The notes under the pieces are model-generated. The model did not search any database, was not told the DNA's origin, and saw only the letters and a program-made list of their open reading frames with translations. The position numbers and the translations under genes are program-made. A stretch of 32,486 nt of DNA from an uncultured Eisenbergiella sp. (GTDB lineage: Bacteria > Bacillota > Clostridia > Lachnospirales > Lachnospiraceae), in assembly GCA_947626995.1 (NCBI GenBank), contig CANQUI010000028.1:1-32486 (forward strand), read 5' to 3'. This document shows positions 25,214-32,486 of the stretch, piece by piece. Every line of letters starts with the position of its first letter. Positions within the stretch are counted from its first letter, which is position 1.

Positions 25214-26163
25214 ACTGTTACTGCTGCGGGAAACCGCTTCAATCCGAGATTGCCCGGTACGGTTGGCACAAAAGCTGTATCAAGAAATTTTTCGGAACAG
25301 TCGAACTTCCTGAAATTGAAATCGATGAAAAGACTATAGAACTTCTTGTAGCCGAAAGTACAAACAAGGGCTATACGGTCCCCGGCGTTCAAAAGAAACT
25401 GTCGCTACATCTGTTTTCCAAGAAAAAAAATCCGAAACTTACACTGGTGAATTATCCTACCGGATACATTTTGAAACCGCAAGTTGATGAATTCGAAGCG
25501 TTGCCGGAGGCTGAACAGCTTGTTATGACGATGGCGGATGCCGTGGGGATTTCGACTGTTCCCCATGCACTGATTCAGGGAAATGGCAGTAGGGCTTATA
25601 TTACAAAAAGAGTCGATCGAGTATTTCAGAACAACGCCGTGCAAATGCTGGCAATGGAGGATTTCTGCCAACTTGATTTGCGACTGACGCAGGATAAGTA
25701 CAGGGGCTCTTACGAGCGTTGCGCAAAGATCATTGAGCGATATTCCTCCCGAAGCGGACTTGACATGACGGAGCTTTATTTGCGTTTGCTCTTTTCGTTC
25801 ATTGTTGGCAACTCCGATATGCATCTGAAAAATTTTTCTCTCATTGAGACAGCCGAAGGAAACGGAAAATATGTGCTTTCTCCGGCATATGATCTGCTTC
25901 CGGTCAATGTAATCATGCCCGAAGATACAGAACAATTTGCTCTTGCAATGAACGGGAAAAAGACGAATATTTGCAGGAAAGATTTTCTTTTTTTTGCGGA
26001 TGAATGTGGCATCCCACGTAGCTCCGCCGAGAAAATGAACAAAAAGATCGTGTCTCAAAAAGGAAAACTCATTCGTATGTGTCACAATTCCCTTATGCCG
26101 GATCATCTGAAAGAAAGATTTATTGCTCTTATGGAAGAGCGAGTGCGCGTGTTTGAGAATTAA
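25210..26163 (+). CDS. hipT: HipT-like Ser/Thr kinase toxin with N-terminal Cys/His cluster
   Basis: The 317-aa product is the HipA kinase core without its N-subdomain, as in HipT, which phosphorylates tryptophanyl-tRNA synthetase in E. coli. Visible parts are the Gly-rich loop YTVPGVQKKLSL (residues 55-66), the ATP lysine K89 (YILKP), the catalytic loop GNSDMHLKN (D203, N208) and the Mg-binding D228 in SPAYDLLP. The Ser-x-Ser that precedes GVQ in E. coli HipT, its autophosphorylation sites, is T-V-P here. Residues 3-23 contain C-x-CC and H-x2-C (MNCYCCGKPL, WHKSC), a possible zinc site not found in classical HipA. The target cannot be told from sequence. Codon use is more AT-rich than in ppdK. 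Confidence 0.88.
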   Translation: MNCYCCGKPLQSEIARYGWHKSCIKKFFGTVELPEIEIDEKTIELLVAESTNKGYTVPGVQKKLSLHLFSKKKNPKLTLVNYPTGYILKPQVDEFEALPEAEQLVMTMADAVGISTVPHALIQGNGSRAYITKRVDRVFQNNAVQMLAMEDFCQLDLRLTQDKYRGSYERCAKIIERYSSRSGLDMTELYLRLLFSFIVGNSDMHLKNFSLIETAEGNGKYVLSPAYDLLPVNVIMPEDTEQFALAMNGKKTNICRKDFLFFADECGIPRSSAEKMNKKIVSQKGKLIRMCHNSLMPDHLKERFIALMEERVRVFEN

Positions 26164-26406
26164 AGTTTCATACACACAGCTCACCCCAAAATGACAAATA
26201 GAGTCAGAACGTCGCTGCTTCTTTGAAAAAGATCTGTAAGCAACTTGAAATTCAGAAATGACTTATGTATAGTGGTAGTAGCATTTTTGTTTTCATAATG
26301 TACAGAAATGACGAATGACTCAAACATGTTTTGTATAACATGCGGTGATTGGATAGATGTGTTTTGCATTATAATTCAGAAAAATGGCGCGGTATGGGTG
26401 GTATAA

Positions 26407-27432
26407 ATGCGAAAAAACGTTCGGTGGATGGTTGCGGTACTGGTGTTCTGCATTGTGGGAGGCGTGGTATTTCATTGTGTAAATGATATTCTGCGTATCA
26501 AGGTGAACGAAAAAACAGACGGCATACATTCCTTCTATAAAATGGGAAAAAACACAGTGGATGTGATCTTTTTTGGAAGCAGCCATTGCTATAACTCCAT
26601 ACAGCCTAATGTGCTTTGGGGAGAGTATGGTTTGACGTCCTATGTTATGGCAAGTCCCGGACAGTCCGTTGGGCCCTCATATTATCTGATGAAAGAAACA
26701 CTGAAGTATCAAAAACCCAAAGTGGTCGTCCTTGAAACATTTTACTTTAGGGTAAAGCGGAAATGGCGTGCGGACGCGAGTTTGCATCAGGCGATAGACG
26801 GGATGAGACTGGGAAAAACAAAACTTGAGCTGATCGAGGATTTTTTTCCCGATCTTTCCTGGAAAGAAAAACTTCCGTACCTGTTCCCCTTCCTGATGAC
26901 CCATTCCCGATGGAGTGATCTGAATAATTCGGATTTTCATCACGATGATTTTCTGAAGGGAGGGGTGTTGAATTTTTCGCAAATACCGCAGCCGGAACCG
27001 GAATTTCCGGTAAAGTCTAAAAAAATACCGGATGTGTCGAAAGAATATCTGGAGAAAATGATCGCGTTATGTGAAGAAAACGGCGTTCAGCTGGTTTTAT
27101 ATGCGGCTCCTTTGGGAGAAGAAAAAGCCTATCGTTATGATGTGATACAGGGAGTGAATCTGTCTCTCGAAAAATACGCGGCAAAGCGAAAGATACCGTT
27201 CCTTTTTTGTCAGAAAACAGGCGATCCGAAAATTGATTTTGAGACAGATTTCTATGACGGAGGACATCTTAATTATTATGGGAATGTGAAGGTGTCAAAG
27301 TACATTGGGGAGTGGCTTCAGAAAGAGTACGGACTTGCAGACCACAGAAACGAAAAAGGATATGAGAAGTGGGAGACGGATTATCAAAAATATTTGAGTT
27401 TGGTCCGTGAAATGTCAAAAGAAGAGAACTAA
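26407..27432 (+). CDS. Membrane-anchored SGNH/DltD-like hydrolase-fold protein
   Basis: The 341-aa product has an N-terminal signal anchor (residues 6-24) and an extracytoplasmic domain of the SGNH type found in partners of MBOAT acyltransferases. The nucleophile motif is GSSH at residues 57-60 and the Asp-His pair is D284 and H287 in DGGHLNYYG. Such proteins often transfer or release acetyl groups on surface polysaccharides or teichoic acids. The MBOAT gene begins 11 nt after its stop, so they form a pair. The GGGTGG site ahead of the ATG is weak. Base composition is AT-rich like the hip operon and unlike most of the window. Confidence 0.75.
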   Translation: MRKNVRWMVAVLVFCIVGGVVFHCVNDILRIKVNEKTDGIHSFYKMGKNTVDVIFFGSSHCYNSIQPNVLWGEYGLTSYVMASPGQSVGPSYYLMKETLKYQKPKVVVLETFYFRVKRKWRADASLHQAIDGMRLGKTKLELIEDFFPDLSWKEKLPYLFPFLMTHSRWSDLNNSDFHHDDFLKGGVLNFSQIPQPEPEFPVKSKKIPDVSKEYLEKMIALCEENGVQLVLYAAPLGEEKAYRYDVIQGVNLSLEKYAAKRKIPFLFCQKTGDPKIDFETDFYDGGHLNYYGNVKVSKYIGEWLQKEYGLADHRNEKGYEKWETDYQKYLSLVREMSKEEN

Positions 27433-27443
27433 AAGGTGGGAAT

Positions 27444-28937
27444 ATGCTTTTTCATTCATTGGAATTTATCTTGTTTTTCCCGTGTGTATGTCTTTTATAT
27501 TACGTAATACCGTATCGGTTCCGCCCTCTTTTTTTGTTGGCTTGCAGCTATTTCTTTTATATGTGCTGGAACCCGGGATACGCGCTGCTTTTGCTGGCTT
27601 CAACGGGGATCACCTATGCGTCCGGACTTTTGCTAGATTTTGCCGGGAAGATAAAAAACGAACTCAGGCAAACGCAAATAAAGAAGCTTTGTGTCGCCCT
27701 GTCGTTCATCAGCAATTTGTCGATCCTGTTCTTTTTCAAATATTACAATTTCGCGCTAAAGATGGTGGTCAGGGTGTTTCAATTGGCAGGGATTCGCGCG
27801 GTTTTTCCTGCTTTTGACGTCCTTTTGCCGGTGGGAATATCGTTTTACATCTTTCAGGCGCTGGGGTATACGATGGATGTATATCGAAAGGAGATCGCCG
27901 CGGAAAAGAATTTCTTTCAATATGCGCTGTTCGTATCCTTTTTCCCGCAGCTTGTGGCAGGTCCCATAGAGCGCTCAAAGAATTTACTGACGCAAATCAA
28001 GGAACCCCATCCGTTTGATTGCGAACAAATCAGAAGCGGTCTTCTTCTCATGCTGTACGGCTATTTTCAAAAAGTCGTGCTCTCTGAATATCTGGCGATT
28101 GCGGTAGACAGCGTATATCATACCTGTACGTACCGAACCGGGTTTCAGCTTTTGGCGGCGACCATTTTATTCGCATTTCAGATCTATTGTGACTTTGGGG
28201 GGTATTCCAACATTGCCATCGGGGCGGCAAGGGTGTTGGGATTCCGGTTGATGGAAAATTTTAATACGCCTTATTTTGCCACGTCCGTGGCGGATTTCTG
28301 GAGGCGATGGCATATTTCCCTTTCCACCTGGTTTCGCGATTATCTTTACATCCCGCTGGGGGGAAATCGAAAGGGGTTTGTACGCAGGCAGATCAATGTG
28401 ATGATTGTTTTTCTGGCAAGCGGGTTGTGGCACGGAGCGGCCGGACATTTTGTGGTGTGGGGGTTTTTAAATGGGATCTGGCAGGTGGCCGGTTGTGTGA
28501 CAAAGCCTTTCAGACAGAAGGTGAAAAGATTCTTTGGCGTGGATGAGACGGTGTTTAGCCATAAGCTTTTGCAGATGCTGCTTACGTTCGCGTTCGTGGA
28601 TTTTAGCTGGATTTTTTTCAGAACGGGGATTCATCAGTCGGTCACCATTATCAAAAAGATTCTGGGATTTTCCGGGGGCAATTGGTTTACCTGGGGAGAA
28701 AATCTTGCGGCGATGGGGCTTACCCCGGCAACCTTTTGTCTGCTGGCGGTATCCTTGATGCTTCTGTTGATCGTCGATCTGTGTAAATATAACAAAATCA
28801 ATTTGATAGAATGGATCTGTAAGCAGGGGATCTGGCTGCGTTGGCTGATCTATCTGACAGGAATTTTCGGGGTGTTGATTTTTGGCGTATACGGACCCGG
28901 ATACGATGCAAGTCAGTTCCTTTATTTTCAATTTTAA
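27444..28937 (+). CDS. MBOAT family O-acyltransferase (AlgI-like)
   Basis: The 497-aa polytopic membrane protein starts with the typical AlgI/DltB-like MLFHSLEFILFFPCVCLLYY. The motif VGISFYIFQALGYTMDVYR is at about residues 131-149. The catalytic His is residue 330 in ASGLWHGAAGHFVVWG. These enzymes move acyl groups across the membrane onto extracytoplasmic glycans, handing them to an SGNH partner, here the preceding gene. AAGGTGGG upstream of the ATG is the ribosome binding site. An AT-rich 8-bp inverted repeat (28929-28936, 28947-28954) straddles the stop codon but has no U-run. The glycan substrate is unknown. Confidence 0.93.
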   Translation: MLFHSLEFILFFPCVCLLYYVIPYRFRPLFLLACSYFFYMCWNPGYALLLLASTGITYASGLLLDFAGKIKNELRQTQIKKLCVALSFISNLSILFFFKYYNFALKMVVRVFQLAGIRAVFPAFDVLLPVGISFYIFQALGYTMDVYRKEIAAEKNFFQYALFVSFFPQLVAGPIERSKNLLTQIKEPHPFDCEQIRSGLLLMLYGYFQKVVLSEYLAIAVDSVYHTCTYRTGFQLLAATILFAFQIYCDFGGYSNIAIGAARVLGFRLMENFNTPYFATSVADFWRRWHISLSTWFRDYLYIPLGGNRKGFVRRQINVMIVFLASGLWHGAAGHFVVWGFLNGIWQVAGCVTKPFRQKVKRFFGVDETVFSHKLLQMLLTFAFVDFSWIFFRTGIHQSVTIIKKILGFSGGNWFTWGENLAAMGLTPATFCLLAVSLMLLLIVDLCKYNKINLIEWICKQGIWLRWLIYLTGIFGVLIFGVYGPGYDASQFLYFQF

Positions 28938-28975
28938 AAAGGGCTGTAAAATTGCGTAAAACCGAAGGAAAGGGA

Positions 28976-29004
28976 TTGAATGACAAAGAAGGATTCGTTA
29001 TAAT
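28976..29004 (+). promoter_or_regulatory. Sigma-A promoter for flavodiiron gene
   Basis: TTGAAT (28976-28981), a 17-nt spacer and a perfect TATAAT (28999-29004). Transcription would start near 29011, giving a short leader with AAAGGAG at about 29020-29026. Confidence 0.75.
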
Positions 29005-29036
29005 TTAAGAAAAAGAGAGCAAAGGAGTTTGAAGAG

Positions 29037-30206
29037 ATGAAGGAGAATGTAACGGAAAGCATCTATTATGTAGGGGTCAACGACCATGAGATTGATCTGT
29101 TTGAAGGACAGTATACGGTTCCCAACGGGATGGCATATAATTCTTATCTGATTCTGGACGAGTCCGTCGCCGTGATGGATACGGTGGACCAGAGAAAGAC
29201 GCAGGAGTGGCTGGATCGGATCCAACAGGTTCTGGGACAGCGGCAGCCGGATTATCTGGTGATCGATCACATGGAACCGGATCATTCCGCGGGGATCGCG
29301 CTCTTTTTGGAAAAATATCCCGGCGTTACCGTTGTGGGAAACGCAAATACGTTTCGGATGCTGGATCAGTTCTTCCCCGGCCTTGAGACGGCCGGGCGGA
29401 TGACGGTCAGGGAAGGCGATACGCTCTGTCTGGGAGCGCATACGCTCCAGTTTGTGTTTGCGCCCATGGTACACTGGCCGGAGGTGATGATGACCTATGA
29501 CAGGACGCAAAAAGTGCTGTTTTCCGCAGACGCCTTTGGCAAATTCGGCGCGTTGGATGTTTCGGAAGACTGGGCCTGCGAGGCAAGACGTTACTATATG
29601 GGCATTGTGGGCAAATATGGGATGCAGGTGCAGAATGTATTAAAAAAGGCATCGCAGCTTTCCATCGAAACGATCTGCCCGCTGCACGGTCCCGTATTGA
29701 CGGAAAATCTGGGGTATTATCTGAATCTGTATGATATCTGGTCCTCTTACCGGGCGGAGGATGCGGGAATCTGCGTTTGCTTTACTTCCGTATACGGCCA
29801 TACGAAGGCGGCGGTGGAGCTGCTGTGTGAAAAGCTGAAAGAAAACGGCGCGCCCAGGGTATCCTGCTTTGATCTGGCCCGGTGCGATATGGCGGAGGCC
29901 GTGGAGGATGCGTTCCGGTATGACCGGCTTGTACTGGCGACCACGACTTATAACGCGGATATTTTCCCCTACATGAAAACCTTTCTCGAACATTTGACGG
30001 AACGGGGATATCAGAACCGGGCGGTAGCGTTTTTGGAAAACGGTTCCTGGGCGCCCGGCGCGATTCGGGTCATGAAAGGGATGCTGCAAAATTCCCGGGA
30101 TCTTGTGTATCTGGAACCGCAGATCACCATCCGGTCGGCGATGGACAGCCGGAACCGGGAACAGATCGGGGAATTGGCACGCTGCCTGGCGGAATACAAA
30201 AAATAG
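29037..30206 (+). CDS. Flavodiiron protein (FprA family A-type flavoprotein)
   Basis: Flavodiiron proteins reduce O2 to water or NO to N2O in anaerobes, receiving electrons from rubredoxin or similar carriers. The 389-aa product has the metallo-beta-lactamase-like diiron domain first. Its H-x-E-x-D-H ligand motif is HMEPDH (residues 78-83), and further ligands lie in MVHWPEVM, SADAFG and CPLHGPV. A C-terminal flavodoxin domain follows from about residue 250 (VCFTSVYGHTKAAVELL, then TTTYNADIFPYM). No rubredoxin domain is fused. It has its own promoter and is followed 25 nt later by a surface-protein gene, which may or may not share its transcript. Confidence 0.94.
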   Translation: MKENVTESIYYVGVNDHEIDLFEGQYTVPNGMAYNSYLILDESVAVMDTVDQRKTQEWLDRIQQVLGQRQPDYLVIDHMEPDHSAGIALFLEKYPGVTVVGNANTFRMLDQFFPGLETAGRMTVREGDTLCLGAHTLQFVFAPMVHWPEVMMTYDRTQKVLFSADAFGKFGALDVSEDWACEARRYYMGIVGKYGMQVQNVLKKASQLSIETICPLHGPVLTENLGYYLNLYDIWSSYRAEDAGICVCFTSVYGHTKAAVELLCEKLKENGAPRVSCFDLARCDMAEAVEDAFRYDRLVLATTTYNADIFPYMKTFLEHLTERGYQNRAVAFLENGSWAPGAIRVMKGMLQNSRDLVYLEPQITIRSAMDSRNREQIGELARCLAEYKK

Positions 30207-30231
30207 GAGCCATCTGATCGGAGGATGGACA

Positions 30232-32486
30232 ATGAAAGGCAAAGGAAAGCTGAGGGGCGTTTGGGGGCTGTCGTTTTTGCTTTTGGGAGGGATGGGGTTG
30301 TTTGTTGCTCCTAAGGCAAAAGCGGCGGAAGACCTGCAGGTATATGTGACGGCGGCCGAGATCCGATATGGGCAGAGACTTGCAAACTCCGCTTTGGAAG
30401 GGTATGCCCTTTTGCCGGACGCAGACATCCGGGAACAGGAAAGAATCGAGGGCTCTTTCGTCTGGGAAAAGCCCGACAAAGTGATGCAAAAAACAGGGAG
30501 CGCGGAGGAGTCCTACATTTTTACGCCCGATTCGCCGCAATACGCTCCGGTGGAGGGGATCGTGTCGGTCACGGTGCAGCCGGGACAGACGCGGGTGAAA
30601 AAATGGCCTGAGATTACCTTTGCTGCACCTTTATATCACGGCGATACGCTTTCTCAGGCGGTGACGCTGCAGGGCGGGGAGGCGGTCTGTCTGCTGCAGA
30701 CTGCGCCCGAAAGCCGGGAGGAAGCGGTGGCGGGCAATTTTGTCTGGGAAGAACCCGGACAGACCCTGCGCGCGGGCCAACAGACCGTAAAACTGAAATT
30801 TGAGCCGGCCGATCCGGCGACCTATGCTTCTGTGTCTTCCGAAGTGAAGCTTGGGGCGTCGCCGCGGCCGGTGAAGCTGTCTTTAGAGGCTTCCGGGACG
30901 CGTCTGTTGACGCAGTCTGCGGTCCGGCTGACGGCGTCTGTGTCAAAGGAGGATCCGGTTTTAAAACCGGAAGGGAACGTGACTTTTTATGTCAATGATG
31001 CGCCCATAGCCAGTCCGGTTTCTCTGACGGACGAACCGGACGCGTTTCGCGCCGTGACGGAATGGACGCCGTCCGCGCCCGGGACGTATGCGATCAGGGC
31101 CTCTTACCGTTCGGTTGACGGCACCACCGCCGACGCCGACAGCCGGATCTGCTATGTGGAGGCGGCGGATCCCATGTCCGCGATTCTCACGGAGACGCTG
31201 CGGGACGCCATTCAGGGAAAACCCTATCAGAGCCGGATTTCGACGGATGCCTCCGGTTTTGTCCCCGTGACCTTTTCGCTTCAGGAAGGAGATCTGCCGG
31301 ACGGGATTTTACTGGAATCGGATACCGGACGGATTTATGGAACCCCAACGGAAACCGGCGATTCTTCCTTTACGATACAGGCCCGGGAGGGCGATCGACA
31401 GGTGAGCCGGTCCTACCGTCTGTCCGTCACGGCCAATAAGAGAAAAGCAAACCTTACGGTGCAGGCCGAGCCTGCTGTACTGACCGCAGGAGGCAGCGTC
31501 ACCTTAAAAATATCCATCCGCGACAGCCAGGACGGGTGCTGGAATGAGGAGCTTGCGACTGCGCTGGAGGTAAAGACGGATCCGGAAACGGAACTGTTGG
31601 AGGCACTGGACGGAAAAGAAGGAGATTATACCTATCGGTTTCAGGTGAAAGAGCAAAACGCGAAGATCCTCTGTACCGTGACCGCGCCGGAAAATGATTA
31701 TTATCTGGAGGCCAAAGCCACGGCAGAGGTGACGGTGCAAAAGCCGGCGCCCCCGATGCCAAAGCCTCAGAATGAAAGCGGTCAGACGGGGAGCCGAAAG
31801 GAAAAGGAGCCGGAGCCCCCGCCCGTCAAGACGCCCGAGGAGGTGGAGGCGGACTTCTGGCAGAGCGTCATCGATCGGATCAATAAGGCGCAGGCAAAGG
31901 CCGAAACCGTTACCATCAATGCCAAAGGCCATACCTCGCTGCCCGACACGGTGCTGGACGCCCTTCGCAAAAATACCGGCGTAACCCTTGCGCTGGTCTG
32001 GGAAAAAGATATGATCGTCATCGGAGCGGGGCAGGCGCCGCCATGGGAGCTTTCCCGCAAAACCTGGACGCTGGAGGAGCTTTCTTTGCGTTATCCGCTC
32101 CCGTCGCTTCCGACGGCGGATTCGACGCCACAGTCTGCGCCTGCGCCACCGCAAACGCCCGTTTCGCCAAAACCTGTGATACGCAGGAAGACGGCGGAAG
32201 AAACCATACAGGAGAGTACGGAGGCGGAGGAGATTTTCGACGCCGTTTCCCAAAGCGAGGAAAATCCGGCGGAGACGCAGACGCAGACGAAACCGGCCCG
32301 CACGCAAAAGACGGAGAAAAAAGCAACGGAAACGCAGCATCCGCAGATTTCCTTCGATCTGTTTTTCTGTCTGATTTATGCCTGTGTGATCAGCGGATTG
32401 ATTGCGATTCTGATCGCCGTCGTGGAGATATATAAAAAATACAGGGCGGACGAGATGGATGAATATGAAGAGTATGAAGAATATGA
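30232..32486 (+). CDS. Surface protein with Ig-like domains, partial (runs off window)
   Basis: An open frame of 751 codons runs to the window end without a stop. It starts at an ATG with GGAGG 8 nt upstream. A signal peptide (GLSFLLLGGMGLFVAPKAKA) is followed by two related modules, each with a FVWE(K/E)P segment, then beta-rich Ig-like sequence. A putative Ig domain at about residues 317-405 contains LPDGILLESDTGRIYGTPTETG. A module at about 542-602 has FWQSVIDRIN and KNTGVTLALVWEKDMIVIGAG. A Pro/Thr/Glu-rich spacer leads to a transmembrane segment at about 708-732 and an acidic cytoplasmic tail (DEYEEYEEY). The protein probably ends just beyond the window. No enzymatic motif is seen; an envelope role is inferred. 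Confidence 0.75.
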   Translation, partial: MKGKGKLRGVWGLSFLLLGGMGLFVAPKAKAAEDLQVYVTAAEIRYGQRLANSALEGYALLPDADIREQERIEGSFVWEKPDKVMQKTGSAEESYIFTPDSPQYAPVEGIVSVTVQPGQTRVKKWPEITFAAPLYHGDTLSQAVTLQGGEAVCLLQTAPESREEAVAGNFVWEEPGQTLRAGQQTVKLKFEPADPATYASVSSEVKLGASPRPVKLSLEASGTRLLTQSAVRLTASVSKEDPVLKPEGNVTFYVNDAPIASPVSLTDEPDAFRAVTEWTPSAPGTYAIRASYRSVDGTTADADSRICYVEAADPMSAILTETLRDAIQGKPYQSRISTDASGFVPVTFSLQEGDLPDGILLESDTGRIYGTPTETGDSSFTIQAREGDRQVSRSYRLSVTANKRKANLTVQAEPAVLTAGGSVTLKISIRDSQDGCWNEELATALEVKTDPETELLEALDGKEGDYTYRFQVKEQNAKILCTVTAPENDYYLEAKATAEVTVQKPAPPMPKPQNESGQTGSRKEKEPEPPPVKTPEEVEADFWQSVIDRINKAQAKAETVTINAKGHTSLPDTVLDALRKNTGVTLALVWEKDMIVIGAGQAPPWELSRKTWTLEELSLRYPLPSLPTADSTPQSAPAPPQTPVSPKPVIRRKTAEETIQESTEAEEIFDAVSQSEENPAETQTQTKPARTQKTEKKATETQHPQISFDLFFCLIYACVISGLIAILIAVVEIYKKYRADEMDEYEEYEEY

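Noticed and set aside
24881-26163. hipA broken by a frameshift
   Set aside because: Each part has its own start, the junctions are clean 4-nt ATGA-type overlaps, and the split point matches the known HipS/HipT division.
26253-26312. CAGAAATGAC direct repeat (26253-26262, 26303-26312) as attachment site
   Set aside because: Only 10 bp, 50 bp apart, no integrase nearby and no matching copy on the other side of the AT-rich block.
28929-28954. Inverted repeat CAATTTTA/TAAAATTG as MBOAT terminator
   Set aside because: The stem is all A/T-rich, has no U-run after it, and begins inside the coding sequence.
31504-32340. 278-codon minus-strand frame rich in Arg and Leu near the window end
   Set aside because: Its biased composition is the complement of the Pro/Glu/Lys-rich part of the surface protein.

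Overview
The window looks like chromosome from a spore-forming, anaerobic, moderately high-GC Firmicute of the class Clostridia, most like a Lachnospiraceae member. The grounds are spoIVA, an era/YqzL-like/recO cluster, pyruvate phosphate dikinase, a flavodiiron protein, a very long fused acyl-CoA dehydratase activase, and strong G-rich Shine-Dalgarno sites. This assignment is inferred from gene content and protein style; no database was searched. No tRNA, rRNA, CRISPR array, transposase or phage gene was seen.

Layout. Positions 1-4043 (+): a T-box-like leader and tyrS, a DegV fatty-acid-binding protein, then spoIVA. 4163-5539 (+): a MATE exporter. 5540-11025 (-): a two-gene unit in which the 1.4-kaa activase lies upstream of a secreted VanW-domain protein. 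11243-16278 (+): an apparent four-gene operon of a rhomboid/derlin-like membrane protein with a C-terminal zinc ribbon, a degenerate sigma-70-like protein, a 138-aa unknown, and an M16C metallopeptidase. 16440-19257 (+): a DUF4349 lipoprotein, era, a YqzL-like small gene, recO. 19370-24238 (+): a small lipoprotein, glycyl-tRNA synthetase, ppdK. 24239-28937 (+): a segment that reads as more AT-rich, carrying a split HipA-type toxin-antitoxin operon (hipB-hipS-hipT order) and an SGNH/MBOAT pair probably for O-acylation of a surface glycan. 29037 to the end (+): a flavodiiron protein and a cell-surface protein with Ig-like domains that runs off the window.

The most interesting signals are: (1) a palindrome-rich repeat inserted between a Shine-Dalgarno-like sequence and the next gene, with two related copies (1496-1560 and 16283-16437) and a possible end fragment at 6734-6756; it carries its own GGAGG at the right end, so the downstream gene keeps a ribosome binding site. 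(2) A HipBST-like tripartite operon preceded by three 18-bp operators spaced 40 and 41 bp apart, the last filling the promoter spacer exactly; its kinase has an N-terminal Cys/His cluster. (3) A long hairpin ahead of spoIVA that looks like a terminator and also buries the spoIVA ribosome binding site. (4) A sigma-factor-like protein without a recognisable region 4, in an operon with a catalytically doubtful rhomboid-like protein.
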